A DNA stretch of 27,594 bases from CAZDHT01 sp964505325 (GTDB lineage Bacteria; Planctomycetota; PUPC01). Shown in pieces: positions 23,186 to 27,594 of the stretch (position 1 is its first letter; the number at the start of each line of letters is the position of its first letter). The position numbers and the translations under genes were made by a program. The notes under the pieces were generated by a model. The model saw only the letters and a program-made list of their open reading frames with translations. It did not search any database and had not been told where the DNA came from. Location of the stretch: positions 1 to 27,594 of the forward strand of contig CAZDHT010000042.1 of assembly GCA_964505325.1 (NCBI GenBank), read 5' to 3'.

Positions 23186-25698
23186 TCATTCTTCTCCGGC
23201 GCGGCTCTCAGCGCGACCGCCTCGCTCGCGTGGTAACCCAGCCTCACGCGCACGATTCGCCTGTTGATCACGTCTGAGGTATACGCCGCGCTGTCGGACA
23301 CGGCAACGTACTGCGGCCAGGCGAACGGGATCTCAGGCGTCGGAACGGCGCTCTTCGGGCCGCGCGAGTCTGCGTTGCCATAGCTCCCGAACCGCAGAAT
23401 GGGATTGGCGTTGGTGTCGAGCACACGTACCGAAAACGTCGCCACGTCAGGCATGAACACGCGGCCGTAAGGATCGACGTCGAAGCGGCCGGCCAGGCAG
23501 ACGCATCCGCCCATCGGCGCCGGCGCGGGTGAGATGCCGGGGAACATCCGCAGGGCGTTTTGCACGTGCGCCTTTCTGCCATGGCCCCACACGCACTCGA
23601 CCGGCTCNNNNNNNNNNNNNNNNNNNNNNNNNNNNNNNNNNNNNNNNNNNNNNNNNNNNNNNNNNNNNNNNNNNNNNNNNNNNNNNNNNNNNNNNNNNNN
23701 NNNNNNNGCCGCATCTGCTCTTACGCCGGCCGCGGCATTGCTCACCCAGACGACGCGATCCCGCCTCAACGCTCCGTCCGCGCCGAAGATGGCCACAGTG
23801 CAGAAGAGATACTTCTGCGGCTTCTTCAGTTCGTGCGAAGGGTACAGCACATACACGTCTCCGTTGGGCGCCACGGAGAGCCCGCGGGTGCAGTGCTGCC
23901 AGGCGAAGAACGTCCCCTTCAGGAAGCTCCCTTGACGAAGCACGTGGCTCCCGGTCTTGGCAAACGGCAGCGCCTTGCCGTCGCGGTCGAACCGCCCCAG
24001 CACGGCGCGGTAGCCGCCCGGGCTCTGGAACATGTAGAGCTTGCCGCCGGGCCCAACGGCGAGTTCGGGTGCGCGAATGCGGGTCGGCGTCACCTTGCCG
24101 GTCTTGCCGCCGATGCGAATCCAGTGGTAACCTTTCGCGTCCTCGCCCGGCCGGAGCAGTGCCCGGGTGTAGACCTCATCGGTCCGTCGGTCCACGGCGA
24201 CGAAGCCGCCGGTACGAAACGCGGGATCGCCGGCGGGCAGTGTCGGCACCGGCCGCGCAAACGTGTTCTTCTCTTCGATAACGCGGAGCAGCGCCGGCGT
24301 CTGGAAGCGGCTCCCGATCCACAGCACGGTCGGCTCGGCCGTGCCATCGACGGTGAATATCTCCTGCCCGTACCGGAGCTTGATGATGGCGAGCGGCTTG
24401 CCCGTTCCTCGCCAAGACCCGTCCGCCGCCACAGCGGGGGCGAGCTTCTGAATGCGGATGCCACCGACGGGGAACCGCCGTTGGCCGACGCTCATCACAT
24501 AGATGGCGTTCGTCTTCTGATGCAGCGCCAACTGCCCGGGCTTCTCGACGGCTGCCTCGCCGAGGTAGTCGCCATTCCGCTTGAAGACGACGATCCGGTT
24601 GTTGCCCCAGTCGGAAACGTACAGGTTGCCATGGGTATCGACGGCCAGACCGCGCGGATCGTTGAGATGGTTCCTGTCGTTGCCCGGTTTGTTCAGCTTG
24701 CCCAGGTAGACCTCGGGCGGGCCCTTCTCGTCGAGCCCGACCTTGTAGACGACGTGGAACGGCTTGGCGGTCTTCCAGTCGGCCTTGTCCACAAGCCCCG
24801 TGACGAACACCGCACTCTCGCCGGGCACAGGCGCCAGACGCACAAAGCCCGGTTGGCGGCCCCGCCCCAGCAGCGGGCCGAGGTAGTTCTGCGGAACGCT
24901 GCCGTCGGTGTTCACGATCAGCAGCCGGCGCTCGCCCACCTGCGCGGCGTAATTGCAGTGCCACGCGTTGGTCATCACCAACTGATCGCCGACCAGCGCC
25001 ATCGTCTGGTTCGGCAGGTTGTAGCCGCTGTGGTTCCCGAACCACTCGGGGTAGAAAGAGAAGAAGATCGGATTGCGGATGATGGGATGCCGCTCCTGCT
25101 CGGAGATCTCAATGAAGCCGAGCGCCTTCACCTTCTCGTGCGGCAGGTCTGCCGGCCACGGCACAACGGTCCGGACGTACTCGCCCCGCCGGGTGAGCAC
25201 ATAGACGCAGCTCGGCCGCTTGAACCCGCTGTTCAGCACATAGAGATTCCCGCGCGGATCGACGGCCAGGCCGGAGATGCCGCCGGGGATGGCCTCGCCC
25301 TTCCACCCGAGGACGCGGTCGAACTCCGCCCGCAGCCCCAGCCCGACGCGCACCGCGCAGTTCGCGGGCGAGACCGGCTTTCCAGCGTCATCCCTGCCGT
25401 CCCAGATCAGGGTCTGCTTCAGCGAGTTCTTCTTGAACGGCTGCGGCGCGTCCTTGCCGAGCACCCCGCTCGCCAGGTGACGAACGATCTCGCCGTCGGC
25501 GTTCTCGATGGCCACCGTCGCGTCGCAGTAGCCCTTCGAAGTCAAGGTGATGGTCACCTTGCCGCCCCGCCGCGTGACCTCCGGCTTCTGAGCAAACTCA
25601 AAGACCGGTTGCCGCTTGACCTTGAACTCGTCAACGTCCAAGGCAAAGGCGGCGGACACTGCAAGCAGCAGGTGGGCGACGCATATGGCCTTCTTCAT
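23182..25698 (-). CDS. Secreted FlgD-like/NHL-repeat beta-propeller protein (first paralogue), interrupted by assembly gap
   Basis: About 838 codons as drawn, including a 100-N gap. The signal peptide MKKAICVAHLLLAVSAAFA is followed by 'LDVDEFKVKRQPVFEF'. The FlgD-like domain ends in 'LIWDGRDDAGKPVSPANCAV', a canonical FlgD ending. NHL blades include 'LNDPRGLAVDTHGNLYVSDW' followed by 'NNRIVVFKRNGDYL', and the end is 'NRRIVRVRLGYHASEAVALR'. ATG at 25698 is chosen because GAAGGA is 6 nt upstream and the signal peptide starts there. An in-frame GTG at 25725 forms a GTGA overlap with the SGNH stop and is an alternative. Comparison with its two neighbours suggests that roughly 65-75 residues are missing at the gap rather than the 33 implied by the Ns. 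Confidence 0.9.
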   Translation of the reverse strand: MKKAICVAHLLLAVSAAFALDVDEFKVKRQPVFEFAQKPEVTRRGGKVTITLTSKGYCDATVAIENADGEIVRHLASGVLGKDAPQPFKKNSLKQTLIWDGRDDAGKPVSPANCAVRVGLGLRAEFDRVLGWKGEAIPGGISGLAVDPRGNLYVLNSGFKRPSCVYVLTRRGEYVRTVVPWPADLPHEKVKALGFIEISEQERHPIIRNPIFFSFYPEWFGNHSGYNLPNQTMALVGDQLVMTNAWHCNYAAQVGERRLLIVNTDGSVPQNYLGPLLGRGRQPGFVRLAPVPGESAVFVTGLVDKADWKTAKPFHVVYKVGLDEKGPPEVYLGKLNKPGNDRNHLNDPRGLAVDTHGNLYVSDWGNNRIVVFKRNGDYLGEAAVEKPGQLALHQKTNAIYVMSVGQRRFPVGGIRIQKLAPAVAADGSWRGTGKPLAIIKLRYGQEIFTVDGTAEPTVLWIGSRFQTPALLRVIEEKNTFARPVPTLPAGDPAFRTGGFVAVDRRTDEVYTRALLRPGEDAKGYHWIRIGGKTGKVTPTRIRAPELAVGPGGKLYMFQSPGGYRAVLGRFDRDGKALPFAKTGSHVLRQGSFLKGTFFAWQHCTRGLSVAPNGDVYVLYPSHELKKPQKYLFCTVAIFGADGALRRDRVVWVSNAAAGVRADAXXXXXXXXXXXXXXXXXXXXXXXXXXXXXXXXXXEPVECVWGHGRKAHVQNALRMFPGISPAPAPMGGCVCLAGRFDVDPYGRVFMPDVATFSVRVLDTNANPILRFGSYGNADSRGPKSAVPTPEIPFAWPQYVAVSDSAAYTSDVINRRIVRVRLGYHASEAVALRAAPEKNE
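23608..23707. other. Assembly gap (100 N)
   Basis: Exactly 100 N, the usual placeholder for a gap of unknown size, inside the first NHL paralogue. The reading frame is coding on both sides, so the gene is probably intact in the organism. Confidence 0.99.
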
Positions 25699-25721
25699 GA
25701 TCGATCCTTCTCCCGCTGTTC

Positions 25722-26969
25722 TCACTTCGCCGACTTAGGGCCGGTGATGGCCTCGAACAGGACCTTCGCCATTTCCTTCTGGCCCTTCCTGTTCGGGTGG
25801 GCCTCGTCGCTCATGTAAGACGGATACTTCTCCGGCCCGATGGCCTTGAAGTGGCCGTTGGCGTCGGCGACGCTCAGGGTCTTCTGCTTCCTGCCCAGTT
25901 CGCGGACGGCTTCGGCGTAGCTGTCCAGCGCCGTCCAGTTCGCCTTGCGGCCGGGGATCGGGGCGATAGGCATCACCGCGGGCGGCGTCTTCATGCAGCC
26001 GGCGACTTCCTCGATGTAGGCGACCAGGTTCGCGATGTATCCGGCCACGTCCTTCTCCACTTCCCTGCCACGCGGCTTCTCGTTGTAGCCGAACATGAGC
26101 GTGACCAGGTCCGCCTCCACTCCTTTGATGTCGCGGTGCAGCCAGAAGCGATGCTTGCTGGTGGTGGACCCGCCGATCGCCTTGTTGACCACCCTGATTG
26201 ACGCGTTCCCGTAGTGCGCCACGAGCATTGTCTGGAGGTAGGCCGGGTACGCCCCTGCGTTTCCGCCGACGTTCGTTCCCCAGGTGATCGAGTCGCCGAC
26301 CGTCAGGATCGTTACCGGCTTCCCGGCCTTCATCTTCGCCACGACCGCGCCCAGAGGAGGCAGCTTCTCCAGCGGCACGCGCGGACGTTTCGACCGGACG
26401 CCGCGGACGAGACGCATATCATCGATGCTGAACGCGAAGCCCGGGATCTGGTGCTTGACGGTCCTGTTGAGGAACGCGCCCAACATGATGACGCTCACGT
26501 TGCCCGGCTTGAAGCCGTCGACCGAGCCGAGGGCAGGGACGCGGATGCTGTAGGGGACGAAATCGCGCCAGGCGATGGCCACCTGGTGCCACTCGGTGTT
26601 CTTGAGCGGGATCGGCGCCATCCAACTGTTGCCCCACTTGCCCGCCTGTATGGCGATGGACGCCACCTCGCCCGAACCGTCGCCTCTGACCCAGAAGGAA
26701 AGGCCGTCGTAATCGTTCCAGGCGGGGTCCGGCTTGTGCACCCGCACCGCCGTCAGGAAGCGGGTGCCGGGTTTGATCTTGATCGACAAGGCGGCCGCCC
26801 CCTCGTGCGGCTTCGGGTCGGCTGTCAGCTCCATCGCCGCCTTGTTGCGGTTGCGCCATCCCGACGGGTCGTCCATCGAGTTGACGACCTTCGTTGGGGC
26901 CGCTTCTCCGGCAAGACAGGGCACGGCCAGCATAAAGACCCAGAACACAGGAACCGCACGCCTTACCAT
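25722..26969 (-). CDS. Secreted SGNH/GDSL hydrolase with N-terminal carbohydrate-binding-like domain
   Basis: A 415-aa exported esterase-type enzyme. Signal peptide at 1-20. Residues 28-188 form a beta-sandwich like CBM11/NPCBM-type carbohydrate-binding modules ('YDGLSFWVRGDGSGEVASIA', 'WHQVAIAWRDF', 'FAFSIDDMRLVRG'). Residues 215-410 are an SGNH hydrolase with block I G225-D226-S227 ('TVGDSITWG'), block II Gly266 ('AIGGSTT'), block III N296 ('FGYNEKP') and block V D388/H391 ('SDEAHPNRKG'). All catalytic residues are present. The family removes acyl (often acetyl) groups from polysaccharides, and with a glycan-binding domain in front this is the likely role, though the substrate is not determinable. 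AGAAGAG lies just upstream of the ATG. Its stop overlaps a possible GTG of the first NHL gene, which marks one operon. Confidence 0.93.
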   Translation of the reverse strand: MVRRAVPVFWVFMLAVPCLAGEAAPTKVVNSMDDPSGWRNRNKAAMELTADPKPHEGAAALSIKIKPGTRFLTAVRVHKPDPAWNDYDGLSFWVRGDGSGEVASIAIQAGKWGNSWMAPIPLKNTEWHQVAIAWRDFVPYSIRVPALGSVDGFKPGNVSVIMLGAFLNRTVKHQIPGFAFSIDDMRLVRGVRSKRPRVPLEKLPPLGAVVAKMKAGKPVTILTVGDSITWGTNVGGNAGAYPAYLQTMLVAHYGNASIRVVNKAIGGSTTSKHRFWLHRDIKGVEADLVTLMFGYNEKPRGREVEKDVAGYIANLVAYIEEVAGCMKTPPAVMPIAPIPGRKANWTALDSYAEAVRELGRKQKTLSVADANGHFKAIGPEKYPSYMSDEAHPNRKGQKEMAKVLFEAITGPKSAK

Positions 26970-27151
26970 CGCTCTTCTACTCCATCGTGAAGGATCGCAC
27001 GGACAACTGGGGGCCGCCCCTCCTCCTGGGCTCCGTCGGCCCAGATGCGCGGGCCGCCCTTGCTCAGGTCCGCGTGTCCTTTCGAAGTGTCTGACAGCCG
27101 GATGACCGTCAGCGCGACGGAGAAGATCGAGACACGCAGCGCTCTGAGCAT
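26963..27151 (-). CDS. Possible 62-aa leader ORF upstream of the SGNH gene
   Basis: An ATG at 27151 with AAGAAGG 6 nt upstream opens a 62-codon frame. Its TAA lies within the SGNH start (7-nt overlap), the same coupling style as the rest of the operon. It sits about 60 nt after the predicted transcription start. The first 20 residues (MLRALRVSIFSVALTVIRLS) are mildly hydrophobic; the rest is polar with no recognised family. No homologue is recalled, and the frame could be a chance ORF in a leader region. Judgement rests on ribosome site, position and overlap only. Confidence 0.4.
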   Translation of the reverse strand: MLRALRVSIFSVALTVIRLSDTSKGHADLSKGGPRIWADGAQEEGRPPVVRAILHDGVEERW

Positions 27152-27216
27152 ATGGGCCCTTCTTGACGCGCCGGCAAAGGCGGCACGCCCGCGCAACAGA
27201 GCCAGGCTGTCACCTC

Positions 27217-27244
27217 ATTATACTCTGGGCGCGGAACCGCTCAA
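27217..27244 (-). promoter_or_regulatory. Sigma70-type promoter of the SGNH/NHL operon
   Basis: On the minus strand TTGAGC (27244-27239) and a perfect TATAAT (27222-27217) are separated by 16 bases. Transcription would start near 27210. It lies just after the stop of the upstream helicase gene (27284), in the only non-coding space before the SGNH operon. Confidence 0.65.
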
Positions 27245-27283
27245 CCCTGCAGGCGGCGAGCATCGGCCCGACGCAAAGCGCGG

Positions 27284-27594
27284 TCAGCGGTTGAGAAGTG
27301 CTTCCAGCAGAAACCGGGCCGCCGCCTTGTTCGGAATGCGCCCGCGGACGGCGCTGTCGAGGTCGGTCATCGCGTAGGCCGGCATCGCCGAACCGACACA
27401 AGACGGGCAGCCGTCGGGGCAACCGCACTCGCGGATCACGTCGTAGATGGTCTGCATGATCTCGCCGATCCGGTCGAGGCACCGACGCGCGTATCCCATT
27501 CCGCCGGGATAGCGGTCGTGCAGGAACAGCGCGTCGCGCCCCAGGCAGCTCGAATCGACCACCGCGCCGACGTCCTGCGCGTCGCACATCACGA
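27284..27594 (-). CDS. C-terminal part of DUF1998 (MrfA/YprA-type) DEAD-box helicase
   Basis: The minus-strand frame is open to the right edge, so only the last 103 or so residues are seen. They match the C-terminal DUF1998 region of large DEAD/DEAH helicases such as MrfA (YprA) of Bacillus, which act in repair of DNA cross-links. Visible features are 'LFLHDRYPGGMGYARR', the conserved GGxG segment, then the Cys cluster 'ECGCPDGCPSCVG', which binds zinc in this family. It ends in 'NKAAARFLLEALLNR'. The helicase motor domains would be outside the window. Assignment of family is good; the exact orthologue is uncertain. Confidence 0.85.
   Translation of the reverse strand, partial: VMCDAQDVGAVVDSSCLGRDALFLHDRYPGGMGYARRCLDRIGEIMQTIYDVIRECGCPDGCPSCVGSAMPAYAMTDLDSAVRGRIPNKAAARFLLEALLNR

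Noticed and set aside
23560..25818. Plus-strand frame of 752 codons crossing the N gap
   Set aside because: Antisense shadow of the first NHL paralogue; its continuity through the Ns is artificial.
1..27594. CRISPR arrays, insertion sequences, phage genes, rRNA
   Set aside because: None was seen on reading the window; the tandem repeats found are short and lack spacers, and no transposase or integrase frame is present.

Overview
The window is a GC-rich (by eye roughly two-thirds G+C, not computed) bacterial contig with one 100-N scaffold gap, so it is probably a metagenome-assembled genome. Gene style suggests a member of the PVC superphylum (Planctomycetes/Lentisphaerae/Verrucomicrobia) or a neighbouring phylum. 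The reasons are a PilM / PilO-like / secretin locus resembling the Amuc_1098-1101 region of Akkermansia, large FlgD-like plus NHL-repeat secreted proteins in tandem, a secreted SGNH hydrolase with a CBM-like domain, and many secreted TPR or ankyrin proteins. This placement is an inference; no rRNA is present.

Layout. (1) Positions 10472 down to 1, minus strand: a type IV pilus / type II secretion-like envelope operon in transcription order: PilM-PilN fusion, a large PilO-like inner-membrane protein, a single-pass protein with a pilus-N-like and a fibronectin type III domain, a secretin with an N-terminal TPR-like region, and a long periplasmic TPR-like protein cut by the window edge. A near-consensus sigma70 promoter (TTGACT-N16-TATAAT) drives it. 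(2) Positions 10827-15430, plus strand, divergent from the pilus operon: a Gfo/Idh/MocA oxidoreductase, the E1 alpha and E1 beta subunits of a 2-oxoacid dehydrogenase, and then an unusual protein. Where the E2 acyltransferase is expected, a lipoyl domain and a peripheral subunit-binding domain are fused to a complete beta-ketoacyl-ACP synthase III (FabH-type) with an intact Cys-His-Asn triad. (3) Positions 15515-16834: a secreted, probably lipidated protein made of 13 ankyrin repeats. (4) Positions 16880-17603, minus strand: an HD-domain phosphohydrolase and tRNA-Val(UAC) with its own promoter. (5) Positions 27244 down to 17664, minus strand: a promoter, a possible 62-aa leader ORF, an SGNH hydrolase with a CBM-like domain, and three tandem paralogous FlgD-like/NHL-repeat secreted proteins joined by 4-nt stop/start overlaps or near-overlaps. 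(6) The right edge holds the C-terminus of a DUF1998 (MrfA/YprA-type) helicase.

The most interesting element is the E1alpha-E1beta-[lipoyl-PSBD-KASIII] cassette. The sequence suggests that an acyl group made by E1 from a 2-oxoacid and carried on a lipoyl arm could be handed directly to a ketosynthase active-site cysteine on the same polypeptide. That would prime a condensation without passing through free acyl-CoA. This is a hypothesis from domain architecture; neither a free ACP, an E3 nor a normal E2 is present in the window.
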